Shown: positions 12,000-23,141 of the stretch, one piece after another
How the letters are laid out: each line of letters opens with the position of its first letter
Numbering within the stretch: position 1 is the stretch's first letter
Assembly (NCBI RefSeq): GCF_001039355.2
Contig: NW_019774670.1
Span: 1 to 64,000, forward strand
DNA: 64,000 nt
Reading direction: 5' to 3'
Source: Lingula anatina
Taxonomy: Eukaryota; Brachiopoda; Lingulata; Lingulida; Lingulidae
The notes under the pieces: generated by a model
Seen by the model: only the letters and a program-made list of their open reading frames with translations
The model's database searches: none
Told to the model about the DNA's origin: nothing
Made by a program: the position numbers and the translations under genes

Positions 12000-13470
12000 T
12001 ATATCTAAGTGTAATACTGGGGCTTTACTGATCTGATATCAGCTGCTTATATGGGCAGTAATATATCTAAGTGTAATACTGGGGCCTTACCAGTCAATCA
12101 ACACAGCTAGGGGACAAGAGCACTGAATCAATCTACAATGTTAAGAAACGACAACCTTGGATCAAAGTTGACTCACCTTGTCTATTCCTTCTCAGCAAAT
12201 GGCGGACTACACGGGGATTTTACTGAAAAGGGGATTCCCCTACTGTACTGTTCCCTCATAAATGATACACATATTATGGGATTAAAGGTGTGTATTATAG
12301 GTTAACTTGCAAATGCGTATCTCCCATTATCAATTGTGCACGAACAGAACAGTAGTGAAAATCCTCCTTTTTCTGTAAACTTTCCGTGTTGTGGAGAAGC
12401 AAAGGACAAGGTGAGTTAACTACGATATAACGCCTTTTTCAATTACTTTATGTTTGGGACAGATCTTAAATGCATATGAGTTTAAATTTAGACTATCCGA
12501 TGACCATTTAACTTGTCCGTTTTAAACATAGGTACGTAATATATTGAGTAACAGATCGTTATAGTTAAAATCTAATACTGTATTCATTCAAGTACATTGT
12601 ACAATTTTAACAAAAACAAGCTGTTACATACCAGGTATATGTCTTGAATTATAGCTACTGATTTGAAAGTCTTCTAAGGTGATTGCTGTAAGTGTTTTTG
12701 TATCCAGCTGACATTCACTGTAGCTCCTTCTTGTACTCAAATAAAAGCTAAAGGATCTAAAGATCCTTTATAAAAGATGCTTGATATGCCTCTGTGTAAC
12801 TGTGTAACTTTCCATTGGCAATAAGCCAGCATTTATTGAAAACAGTAAACACGTCATTATTGATTGTGTCGACGATGAAAAAGTCCCTCATTTTAGCCCG
12901 CAGTTAAGCGTTACTACTAGTTTATACAATATACGAACTTCTGCACTGAGTCTTTGTCTGCGTATGAGCGCCTTAAATTTCTTTCGAAGCAAATTACATT
13001 GTTGACTTTATACTGATATAGTGATTTATGTTTATATGACATTCTAGCAAAATGGATGTATTGGATATTCTATTTATTGTGTATACACAGAACATTAAAC
13101 TGTTCATATGACGAAGTATTAAAAGTTCATATTAAACATTTTATATCCATCACCACATTAGCTACATTTAATTTATCTTCAAAACATCTAACTATGCTTG
13201 AAATACAGCTCAAAGTTCATCGTGTGGCGTAATATAGGGATTTTGGGGTGCAAAGAATTCATTTTCGATTTTTCTCAGGCAATAAAGGGCTAGTATAAAA
13301 AAAAACTGATTAAAACAGATTTGCCGGTATTTGAGGAATTCCGAGGCTCTCGGGTTTTTACAGTTCTAGATCTGTCATAGTAGTCTGAGCAGTATATGTG
13401 AATTCACAACCTACAGTAAACCAACGAGTGCCGTTTTCTACACATATAAAGTGGTCAATCACAATAGCAT
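12000..13470. repeat. Duplicated block, copy B
   Basis: Collinear with 7400-9440 but lacking the 580 bp insertion of copy A. It ends with the same 'gagtgccgttttctacaca' module as copy A. No gene is evident. Confidence 0.65.
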
Positions 13471-13479
13471 AGCTCCTAA

Positions 13480-13715
13480 TATGGTCAGTATTATGTATTA
13501 GAATAATATGGGGTCCTAACCAGTCAATCACAGGGGAAAAGACCACTGGATAAACCTACAATGTAAAGAAACGACAGCGTTGTAGCATGGTTGACTCACC
13601 TTGTCTATTCCCTCTCAGCAAATGGCGGGCGCGGGAAGTTTACAGAAAAGGGGATTCCCCTAATGTTCTGTTCCCTCACAAATGATACACATATTATGGG
13701 ATTACAAGTGAAAGA
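13480..13715. repeat. Duplicated block, partial copy C
   Basis: Carries 'ggtcctaaccagtcaatca', 'ccctctcagcaaatggcggg' and 'aaaaggggattcccctaa', as in copies A and B, then diverges. An AAAT/AATA microsatellite follows at 13767-13803. Confidence 0.6.
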
Positions 13716-14013
13716 ACGTACCTCCTTCTAGATATTGTGTTATAATATCCTTGAATAGCACTGGCATCTATAAATAAAAGAATAAATAAATAAATAAATA
13801 AAATACAAGTAGAAAAAAAACAACTCATTTATACTTTGCAGCCTGGCTCCTTTACATGTATGAACATAAATGTTAAATATATCGAGGCATGTTTATGCAA
13901 ACTTTGTCTCATTATTAAAGAAAGCTGGGACTAAGTCAGTGATATACTATATATTAGTACATACACCCTCTACTTCAGTCACAGATTGCAAGGTGTTTCA
14001 CTAGATATCCAAA

Positions 14014-14016
<3 letters not shown>

Positions 14017-14054
<38 letters not shown>
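14017..14054. repeat. (GT)n microsatellite
   Basis: Uninterrupted GT repeats, ending in a short GC-alternating tail. Confidence 0.95.
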
Positions 14055-14060
<6 letters not shown>

Positions 14061-14179
14061 TTATGGTAAATGCATAACACCGCCTTATAAATTACATGGG
14101 AAGTGTTATAAAATATTGTTCAACTAAATTAATAAATTAATATGCTTCCCTGTTAGGTGGTAGTGCGCATAGGCGTTTA

Positions 14180-14340
14180 TGCAATATTTGCTGACCCTTG
14201 TAATCGAAGTCAGCTAGCCGTGTGTTTGGAAATACTATTCATAGCCCCCGACACAAAAGAGGGGATTTTTCTGACAGTATGTCAACATAACCGCCTGGTG
14301 TTTTGTTATCGTTATCTACTGAGGCGTGATTTAAACAGCG
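14180..14340 (+). repeat. Interspersed repeat copy
   Basis: Landmarks 'tttggaaatactattcata', 'gacacaaaagaggggattt' and 'ctgacagtatgtcaacata' recur at about 28690-28830 and 30900-31040. Short related fragments occur at 15490-15530 and 16305-16350. Family not assigned. Confidence 0.55.
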
Positions 14341-15266
14341 TGAATTTTCAAACTGTTCTGACAGGCAGACCAGCAGCTAAAATCCTGAGCCTGAGCAATG
14401 AAATGAACAGCTTTGGCCTATGCCACTCTTCTCCCCCGGTAGATCAATTTACTTGCGATATTTTTATCTTGTTGAGGTGGACTTAGTAATACATGTTATC
14501 TGGACCGTCACATGTATAATTTTGAACTACTATGGGCCTGAAGACCTTTGCTATCATTATGTTATGTTGCATCAAAATTGAAGAAAAACCAGTTTTTGCA
14601 CTGTCGTAATAGTGACCATTTTAGCAAAGCCGCAACACTGACTATTCTCAAGCCTACAAAGAAGAAACACCGCAATAAAATACAGGATGAGATGAAAATG
14701 TGCCATTTCGAGCTTCCAAGGTCGTACAGACATTTGCTGGTCACATGATCTGAATATTAGTGCTACTTTAGTGATAATATAACAACTAGTGCTGATTATG
14801 CTGCTAAGAATAATGGACATTGCATCAAAATTGAAGAGGCCCAAAATGACCATTGGAGGAAATGTCACTTATGATTCTCAACTTATTGAAAATATTCATA
14901 GGACTGAAATGTAGCTTGAGTTTGAAAGCCAGTATGATTACATTTTTCTGGAGACTTTGCTGTTCTTTATGAAATGTTCATTTTTCACCTATGGGAATAT
15001 TCAATGTGGGACTGCCATGGATATAAAGCCTGATGGTAGTCTGTGGTGGATTTAGAGGTGGGGTCATGGGGGTCTTAACCCCTCTTCGATTTCTGGTCCC
15101 CTCTTGAAATTATAATTTTGACTAGCTGATTCATAGTTCTAAACCGCACTTAACGACACCCTTTGCCCTCTAAATTACCATTTTTTCGGGACCCTTTGGG
15201 ACCCCATGCCAAGTTACGGACCCCCTTCAAATAACCCTGAGTGTTATCACGGTGGTTCATGTCAAT

Positions 15267-15268
<2 letters not shown>

Positions 15269-15349
<81 letters not shown>
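15269..15349. repeat. (TA)n microsatellite
   Basis: About 40 TA units. Similar tracts occur at 16369-16427, 16690-16754 (followed by a T run), 18184-18247, 23085-23139 and 55806-55879. Confidence 0.95.
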
Positions 15350-15352
<3 letters not shown>

Positions 15353-16363
15353 GAAATTTTGTACTAAAATCAAATAAACGTACGAAAAAGTTTGCCCTCC
15401 CTTAATTTTTGTGTTTAATGTGTTTTCATTCATTTATATATGGACTATAAAGTTTTTAACCCACCAGAGATACATGAATTTAATAAAGGAGCACAAAAAA
15501 GGGAATTTTTCTGACAACATGTCAGCCGAGTAGTAGTCAAGCACCAGAGGTTTTTTTTTTTCGAACGGTATGCAGATATAAACGTCTGAATACGATCGTG
15601 TTATCTATATTTAATGAACCAGCACATAAGCAGCATGACATCATGCCTATATCTGTTTGCTGTCACGTAGTGTGTTACGTACTTGCCTTTTCTTTTTGTT
15701 GCTTTGAACTCGGCACTCAAGGGTTAAATCGTGGTTAAGGTACTGATCAGGCAGTGAACATTAATGTTCAAACTCTGGGATCCAGAGCTTCTTTAGTGCG
15801 ACCGAAGCAGGGTAAACTTATGCCAAGTATATTACCATATATTTTCACTGACACAAACCGGATAAGGTAAATGAGAAAGCAGACTTTACTTTTCTAACGC
15901 CCTGTTTCCCGGTTGTCTAAATTAGCTTCGTGGGTAGCTGCTTCATCTGTATTCTCTTCATTTAATATTTTTGCGTTTAAGCCTTCAATAGGAAATACAA
16001 CGTTTAATGTATAGATAACTCGCAAATTAAAATCGTCATAGATATTCCTTATGAAAAGGTTGAAGCTGCTTTATATTAACCTTATGTTAGAGCAAATGCT
16101 GTACAAAGCTACATTAACCCTTATCAGACCAGCATGTTTTGCACCATATTTCTACCGCAGTTATAAATAGTAATAGACTATGGGAGGCATTTCACTGTTT
16201 TCTAAAGGTCCCATCGGTAATGGTTTACCTTTTTCACTTCTGGATTATTGAATGAGGGATTCATGCAAGACGTGTTTGATCTATGCATGTGTATAGTCGT
16301 AGAGCACAAAATGGGGTATTTTTGACAGTACGTCAATCTGATCACTCACACAAACATCATGTT

Positions 16364-16429
<66 letters not shown>

Positions 16430-16687
16430 CCGCATTTTAGTGTGTACCTGCCTCTGTAAGGTTAAAAATAGGTTGGTACTTCACCCTCTCAGATATTGAT
16501 AAAAATTGTGGCATTTGTTTATTCTAGGCCCAAACCAACATTAATAGATAATGGCTTTTTCGTATCAGCTTCGGTTGCCAGGGTAAGAGCAAACAAAATT
16601 TCCACACAAAATGGTGGAATCAAGATTGCGCGGTTTGAAATTCAGCTATTTATTAATTATTTATTTAAAATTGATTATAAAAGATGG

Positions 16688-16689
<2 letters not shown>

Positions 16690-16770
<81 letters not shown>

Positions 16771-16772
16771 TT
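16690..16772. repeat. (AT)n followed by poly-T
   Basis: The tandem AT and T17 tract produces spurious Ile/Tyr-repeat frames on both strands. Confidence 0.95.
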
Positions 16773-17062
16773 GCTTTTGACATCGTAAAATATTATATCC
16801 TCTTGAACTAATAACATATATTTTAATGTTATGTTGGCCTTAAAATGTAGTGGTCCATACACTAAGTGTCATTTTTCCAAATTATATCAATTTCATGAGA
16901 TAAATTACCATGATTCCATTTATATCGTAAATAAATAAATAAAGTAAGGATCAGTTCGTAGTTTTAGAAATCATATCTACTGCGCATGCGCAAATGTCCT
17001 TTTTTGATGAATTTTACCTTTTACTATTTTTATGGTAATTTACCCATTGTGAGTTTTGAAAA

Positions 17063-18110
17063 TTGTCACATACATTAAGCAGAAGGAAACACGATTTTAC
17101 AAAAAATCCAACTACACCCAATGTCAAAGGAGAAGTGAGGAGAGGTTTTTACAATGTGAAAAGAGTGCCCCGTGTGATCGGCTGTATCGACGGAAAGCAC
17201 GTCATAATCCAGGCCCTATCGGAAAATAAACCACTTTGTCAATAGGAAAGGCTTATTTAGCATAAACACCAAAGCTGTGTGTGTCTGCAAAGGAAATTCT
17301 CCTTCATTTTACCTAAAACGTACCCATTAAATCGACAAAAATTGTTATTTACAGAATCTTCCCAACGTCCTTAGTCAGCCATTTTGTTAGAAAGTATGTC
17401 ACGACCTTGCCCTTCCACTGCAAACCGTAAACATTGTATGAGGCACAACTAATGCAATGTGGTCTGTTTTGACACCGACAGTTTTTTCTTAAAAAACGAA
17501 GTAAAAATCCTTTACATATTATTCTCATTATTTTAATGAATGTGTCATATTGAAATATGATTATATTGTTCAGTTTATTTTAAGAAAAGTTATAGTGATA
17601 CATTACATTAAGATTTACAGTGAAAAAAATATACATATACATTATTTTTGAAGGCCTACAGGTACGGTAGGTAATTTATTAGATTAGAACATGCAACCAA
17701 AATATCGGGATGTATAATTATCATATTGCAACAATTATCTTTTACATTTCATATTTGTATTAATGATTAAAAAATAATTGAGATTTATTGTATATCTACA
17801 AGAACCCCATTTATCTATTTTCAGGGAAAATCAGCAACATCAATGCAATGTGGGCATGTGGTACACACGTTGGTCACATCTTCAGGACTTCCGTGCTAGG
17901 AACATATCTAGAGGGTAACAGAAGAGCTGCGCAAGGATTCCTGGAGATTTACACCCCATGAATAATTAACAACAGAGATATAATAGTGCCCACAAAGGAA
18001 GACGTAACTTAATCGAAAGAGATTTTGGACAAAGGAAGACGAGGTTTTATGTGTGCAACATAAATACTCGTGAATTAAGAACAATCTTTATCACTTTAGA
18101 AATGAGGGAT
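17063..18110 (+). pseudogene. Decayed PIF/Harbinger (HARBI1-like) transposase
   Basis: Plus-strand landmarks of the Harbinger DDE nuclease appear in order. First is GFYNVKRVPRVIGCIDGKH at about 17150-17205, the first catalytic Asp region. After a frameshift comes FVNRKGLFSINTKAV at 17235-17275. At about 17850-17960 are WACGTHVGHIFRTS and LGTYLEGNRRAAQG, with HVGH in place of the usual HDS. At 17990-18060 is HKGRRNLIERDFGQRKTRF, the third catalytic block with Glu in IER. About 540 bp of AT-rich DNA separates the first and second halves, and several frame changes and stops are present. An intron or insertion could explain the gap. Host PIF/Harbinger MITEs are common in this window, so a relative may have mobilised them. 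Confidence 0.7.
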
Positions 18111-18191
18111 TTTAAAAAGTCACTTTTTTAGAAAAATGTTATCAGCGGAGAATTTCACATCAATGAAAAATATATATCACAATTATATATA

Positions 18192-18250
<59 letters not shown>

Positions 18251-19877
18251 CATTGGTCAAAATGGTTGTCCCACCCCCATTTCCATGTACTTTTATTTAC
18301 AAATGATGCTTTTTATTACGGATACCGTGTCTAACATGATTAATGGTTTAAAAAATACAAAATAGTGGTGAAAATATACACATTTTATACCATTTAGTAA
18401 AATTTATAAGAGGTACCCCCTCAAATCGACTGTTTCACTGTGACTTCTACAGATGTAAAGAAATGTCTATAAAATTGAAAAGACGCCATCAAATGTCACT
18501 AAATTCACACACAATTAGCATTAGAGTGTGCTCGTTAAAGATCACGTGCTTAGCAGCGTGTGCGTCTACCGCGTACTGCAATTATCTCCTGTAGACGGCG
18601 CGACAAGCCTTCAACACGGGTTACAATTCTGTTTTGTGGGATATTGTCCCATTCTTCTTAAACAAGTTGGGGGAGTTGGTCCACGTTTTTATAGGGTTGG
18701 TTCTCCTTTGCATTGCACACTCCAATTCATGTCACAGTTGATTAGTAAGTTTAATATCAGGGCTCAAAGATGGTGGTTCCATCCTTAGACCATTGTGTTT
18801 CTTCAACAAACATTTGCCAGGAGAGAGGTGTGAGCAAGTGTGCAGTCATGATAAAGCCTGGAGTTAACCCCAAAGTCAGTTCTTGAAGATGGAATGAGAT
18901 ATCAGCTGAGAATGCTACGTTCAGTGATCCCACAGGCACCTGAACCTGGCCATCCATCACTGGAAGGAAGTCAAGTTTAATGCAGAATCAAATTATTTCT
19001 TGTATCCCATCGATGGTCAAAGAGGGTCCATAAACATGTTAAAAAATGCTTCTTGGAAGGGTGTGTGTAGGGTAATATCGCCTGAGGTGTTAGATCAATC
19101 CGCATTTGGAGAACATTCCAAGCCCATGGTATTAATACATTGTTCCTTCTGGAACAAAACGTAACAGGGGCATTTTAATGTAACATTCTCATCAGAAATC
19201 TCACTCCATTTGCAAGAGGTGACTTCAGGGATGCTACTGGCTTCATTGTGACAACGCGCTTGCTCACCACTCTCGTCTGGCAAAGGATTTGTTGCAGTAA
19301 CACAGGGCTCTGGGGATGGGACAACCGTCTTTGAGCCCTGATATTAAACTTACTAATCAACTGTGACATGAATTGGAGTGTGCAATGCAAAGGAGAACCA
19401 ATTCCTAAATAATCTTGACCAATTCCGCCACGCTCTTTAGGATGAATGGGACAATATCCCACATAACAGAATTGTAACCCGTGTTGAAGGCTTGTCGCGC
19501 CGTCTACAGGAGATAATTGCAGTACGCGGTAGACGCACACGCTGTTAGGCACGTGATCTTTAACGAGCATACTCTAATGCTAATTGTGTGTGAATTTGGT
19601 GACATTTGATGGCGTCTTTTCAATTTTATAGACATTTCTTTACATCTGTAGAAGTCACAGTGAAACAGTCGATTTGAGGGGGTACCTCTTATAAATTTTA
19701 CTAAATGGTATAAAATGTGTATATTTTCACCACTATTTTGTATTTTTTAAACCATTAATCATGTTAGACACGGTATCCGTAATAAAAAGCACTATTTTTA
19801 ACAGTTCACAGCTGTGAGGTGATCATTTGTAAATAAAAGTACATGGAAATGGGGGTGGGACAACCTTTTTGTCCAAT

Positions 19878-19878
<1 letters not shown>
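18251..19878. mobile_element. Palindromic Tc1/mariner foldback element
   Basis: The two outer ~540 bp arms are near-perfect reverse complements; the left end 'cattggtcaaaatggttg' mirrors the right end. Similarity continues weakly inward to about 18930 and 19165, leaving a spacer of about 230 bp. Each arm encodes, reading outward, the C-terminus of a Tc1-type transposase: EWDNIPQNRIVTRVEGL and RRLQEIIAVRGRRTRC then stop on the minus strand at about 18545-18650, and the same with EWDNIPHN on the plus strand at about 19445-19555. Upstream HELECAMQRR is also visible in both. The element sits between an (AT)n tract and a (GT)n tract. It is two 3' halves of one transposon joined tail-out, with no intact transposase. 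Confidence 0.75.

Positions 19879-19917
<39 letters not shown>
19879..19917. repeat. (GT)n microsatellite
   Basis: Directly abuts the right end of the foldback element. Confidence 0.95.
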
Positions 19918-19921
<4 letters not shown>

Positions 19922-20239
19922 ATCTTTTTATTTTGTCATAGATTCCAGTGTCTACACTCAGAAATAAAGATGTCTCCTGAAAGAGTGGTCAAGATCATTG
20001 TTCCCCGTGGAGTTAACTACTTTTACTACTTTTACTGCAATTTTCCATTTACTTCTCATGTTCTACCATTTGCAGATGCATGGACAGAAAATAAACAATC
20101 AGATATGAAAAACAAAATATAGCACATAATATTAAGACTAATGCTTCACATATTTGCCAATTCAGGATGAACATATCTAATTAAGCAACATTTCGCCTTT
20201 AATACAAATTATATTAATACAAACTATTTCAACATTACC

Positions 20240-20242
<3 letters not shown>

Positions 20243-20300
<58 letters not shown>
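20243..20300. repeat. Poly-A tract of ~58
   Basis: Long uninterrupted A run, flanked on both sides by 'cattacca' type sequence. It could mark a retroposed tail, but no source sequence is recognised. Confidence 0.9.
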
Positions 20301-20301
<1 letters not shown>

Positions 20302-20409
20302 ATTACCATGTACAAAAACAAAAAATAAATAAATAAATAAATAAAAAAATTCGTTTGATATTCAAATCCATAAAAAGGCAGTTGTCAAAAATCAAAGTTT
20401 TGATACTGA

Positions 20410-20520
20410 CCTAACTGTGCGCCTGCCCCGGATGTTGTCTTACGACTAAGCTTTGATCTTACCGTGCATATGATGGAAGTTCTGCAAATGGCACACCCTT
20501 AAGTAACAGGCGAGCAATGG
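20410..20520 (-). pseudogene. Fragment of an IAP-type RING exon
   Basis: On the minus strand the frame reads CAICRTSIICTVRSKLS, aligning with the last residues of the intact RING exon at 22242-22432 (CAICRAAIKGTVRSILS then stop). Flanking text such as 'gacctaactgtgc' also matches. The zinc-binding front half is missing and the stop is lost, so this is a broken duplicate. Confidence 0.55.
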
Positions 20521-20564
20521 ATATGGTAAAAACGTCGATAATTATAATCTACATATACAATTAT

Positions 20565-20935
20565 TTAAAGGGATAACAACTGTTCATTTTGGTCCAAAAA
20601 TTAATGTTCCTGGGGTAAACAGCAATTTTCCGATACTTACCAATAGTTAATGAATCGACATTCTACATTCAAAGTTAGTCCCTGTGTTTTTTCCTCAAAA
20701 GTTTGTGTTTTTTGTAACAATCTCTTTAGAGATGATTGGTTGTATAATCTAATAATTTTGTATAGTACAGTATAGCCATCTATGGAGGTCACGTGGTCGG
20801 ATGGCAAGCACAGATTTCAGATTTATTGCAATAACTGTCGTTTTTGTGGTAAAAGAGAATTATATTATATTTCTATAAGTTGTTTACAATGTATTCATTG
20901 TGAAATATAGATCTCATATGAAGAGTTGTTAACCC
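20565..20935. repeat. Interspersed repeat, MITE-free relative of 7935-8520
   Basis: Shares 'taaagggataacaactgtt', 'ggttaatgaatc'-type text and 'atggaggtcacgtggtc' with 7935-8520, but lacks the MITE found there at 8068-8301. Confidence 0.6.
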
Positions 20936-21141
20936 TTTAATATCCTCCTAACCATGGCCAGGACGCTACATGGGAACTCGACACCTCAGCGTGCCCATGG
21001 CACTGTCTAAGAACTCAAATAGGTTTCTGCAATTTCGGTTGTTGGATTAACGAAGGGGACTTCGTCAGGTCGCGTTCTAAATTTGCGTGTAAAGTACAAC
21101 ATATACAATTGCAGTGCTTTGAAATCTAGCCATATATCGCT

Positions 21142-21828
21142 ATTTTACACCGTGAGCTTCAGATAAAACTTGACACTAACCTCTTCACAATAGCCTATCT
21201 TCATCGTGTAAAGTTACCTCTGACCACATTCGATTGCCCCCGCCGCCCGCCAATCAAATTTAAAGCCCGCACTCAATGACTCATTGAACGATCTAGCCAA
21301 TGAACGCGAACGAGTCAAAGCGCGCTTTATTCAAATCCGGACCAATCAGAGATAAGGCTCAATATCAGAGACTTGCCGTAACCTGTGGACAGCACGCAAA
21401 ATACATCATCCCTCAGCAGATAATGATGCAGGGCCTCAAACTGCTCTGGTTTCAATTCCGATATACTCATATTTTGCAAAGAATCAAGAGATAACTTAAC
21501 ACATTATTTTACGTAGTCACTCGTAGAAGACGCCATGCTTTCTTTGTGTACGGTTATGCACTCGGCACTACTCGGATGTTTCCACACTCGACAATAACTT
21601 TGTTGTTAGCATGGAGCTTGCGGAATCAGCCGAGGATTACCGATTGACGGTCAACCAATCAGCGTTTTCACCAAACTTTGGTGAAAAATTTTGAAACTTG
21701 GATTCGATTGGCTTATATAAACTAGGTCAAACTATTTTCGTCAGAGGTAACTTGACACGATGAAGATAGGCTATTGTGAAGAGGTTAGTGTCAAGTTATC
21801 TCTGAAGCTCAGGGTGCTATTTTATGGT
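21142..21828. mobile_element. Inverted-repeat element with ~85 bp arms and CCAAT-rich core
   Basis: The left arm at about 21145-21228 (cttcagataaaacttgaca, cctcttcacaatagcctatc) is the reverse complement of the right arm at about 21740-21825 (gataggctattgtgaagagg, tgtcaagttatctctgaag). The ~510 bp core contains CCAAT boxes near both arms: ccaatcaaat, gccaatgaacg and accaatcag on the left, aaccaatcag and its inverse attggc on the right. No transposase is seen. A MITE-like element or a symmetric regulatory module are both possible. Confidence 0.55.
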
Positions 21829-21896
21829 TGTAAACAGCAATTTCTAAGCGAAATATCCAATTACACTTTATTATTTATCCACCTAACCGTGCTCAG

Positions 21897-21968
21897 GACG
21901 CTACCTATACCCGCACGAAAACGCAGTAGATATATCTACTGCGTTTTCTTGCGGGTATAGGTAGCGTC
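21897..21968. repeat. 72 bp near-perfect palindrome
   Basis: The two 36-base arms match with one mismatch. They contain the terminal repeat of the adjacent MITE (cccgcacgaaaacgcagtag) plus 13 bases of flanking DNA (gacgctacctata / tataggtagcgtc), mirrored about a TATA centre. Because flanking DNA is mirrored too, this is an inverted duplication of the MITE's left boundary rather than two insertions. Confidence 0.85.
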
Positions 21969-22234
21969 GATTATAATCCAGCACAGTAGAATACTGCAAT
22001 CATACTGCAAACATGCCTCAAATCTGCTTCGATTTGGGAGCTTATAGCATATTTGAAACATGCTTCTATCATGCTGCTAATGTACTGCATTAATGCTCCT
22101 CTCTGTACAAACCTATGTACTTTTTGGGGTAGAATTGCAGTAGGCTATACTGCATTTCTACTGCAAATGTGATCCACGCCACTACTGCGTTAATGCTTCT
22201 TTGCTACCTCGATACTACTGCATTTTCGTGCGGG
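21910..22234. mobile_element. TA-MITE 'CCCGCACGAAAACGCAGTAG', copy 1
   Basis: Terminal inverted repeats are cccgcacgaaaacgcagtag at the left and the inverse of that, with one change, at the right. TA lies on both sides (21908-21909 and 22235-22236), which fits a Tc1/mariner-type TA target. The body is packed with GCAGTA/TACTGC motifs in both orientations. Other copies are 22682-22965 (inverted) and 41347-41624. The left end is disturbed by the inverted duplication at 21897-21968. The copy ends seven bases beyond the stop codon of the minus-strand RING gene, so it would lie in that gene's 3' UTR. Confidence 0.75.
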
Positions 22235-22241
22235 TAAGATC

Positions 22242-23083
22242 TTAGCTTAATATGGACCTAACTGTGCCCTTGATGGCTGCTCTACAAATGGCACAATTTC
22301 TCAAAGAAGGTGCACACTGGACACAGGCGACAAGATGGCCGCACGGCTGAAATGCCACACCAAATTCTTCATCCATACAGATTTTACAGGTGCGCTCTTC
22401 TTTCAGTCTTTTATTTTCTTCTAGCAGTGTCTCTGGAATCAAATTAATAACACTCCAAAACAAGAGTATCACTTCATTCATACATATTTCAGAAACATTT
22501 TATGTATATAAGGGTGATCCCTACTCAGCTTGATCAAACTGTTTTTACGGAAAATATTTTAGTATATATTTGCAATATGCAATACCGACAACTCATTTCA
22601 AGAAGAGCCGATATGCCTACTGTCTTCAAACTTACAGGAGTGCTCAGTGTAACTTAAATACAGGTCGAGTTCGAAAGATCACCCGCACGAAAATGCAGTA
22701 GTATCGAAGTAGCAAAGAAGCATTAAAGCAGTAGTGGTGTGGAGCATATTTGCAGTAGAAATGCAGTATACCCTACTGCAATTCTACTTCAAAAATTACA
22801 TAGGGTTGTACAGAGGAGGAGCATTAATGCAGTAGATTAGCAGCATGATAGAAGCATGTTTCAAATATGCTAATTAGCTCCCAATGCGAAGCAGATTTGA
22901 GGCATATTTGCAGTATGATTGCAGTAGTCTACTGCGCTGGAGCATCTACTGCGTTTTCGTGCGGGCAGTATGATGGGACATTTTCTTGAAGCAATCTTGT
23001 TTTTTATTTCTTCGGTATATTTATTTTTTATATTGTACATTTCAGAGAAAACCATTAAAAAAACTTAAAAGCAATCTGATTGA

Positions 23084-23141
<58 letters not shown>

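Noticed and set aside
11821-12036. Gly-rich 71-codon frame
   Set aside because: It is a translation of the G-tract region, not a protein-like sequence.
16496-16862. Open frames rich in Ile-Tyr repeats on both strands
   Set aside because: They are translations of (AT)n and poly-T microsatellites, open in several frames at once.
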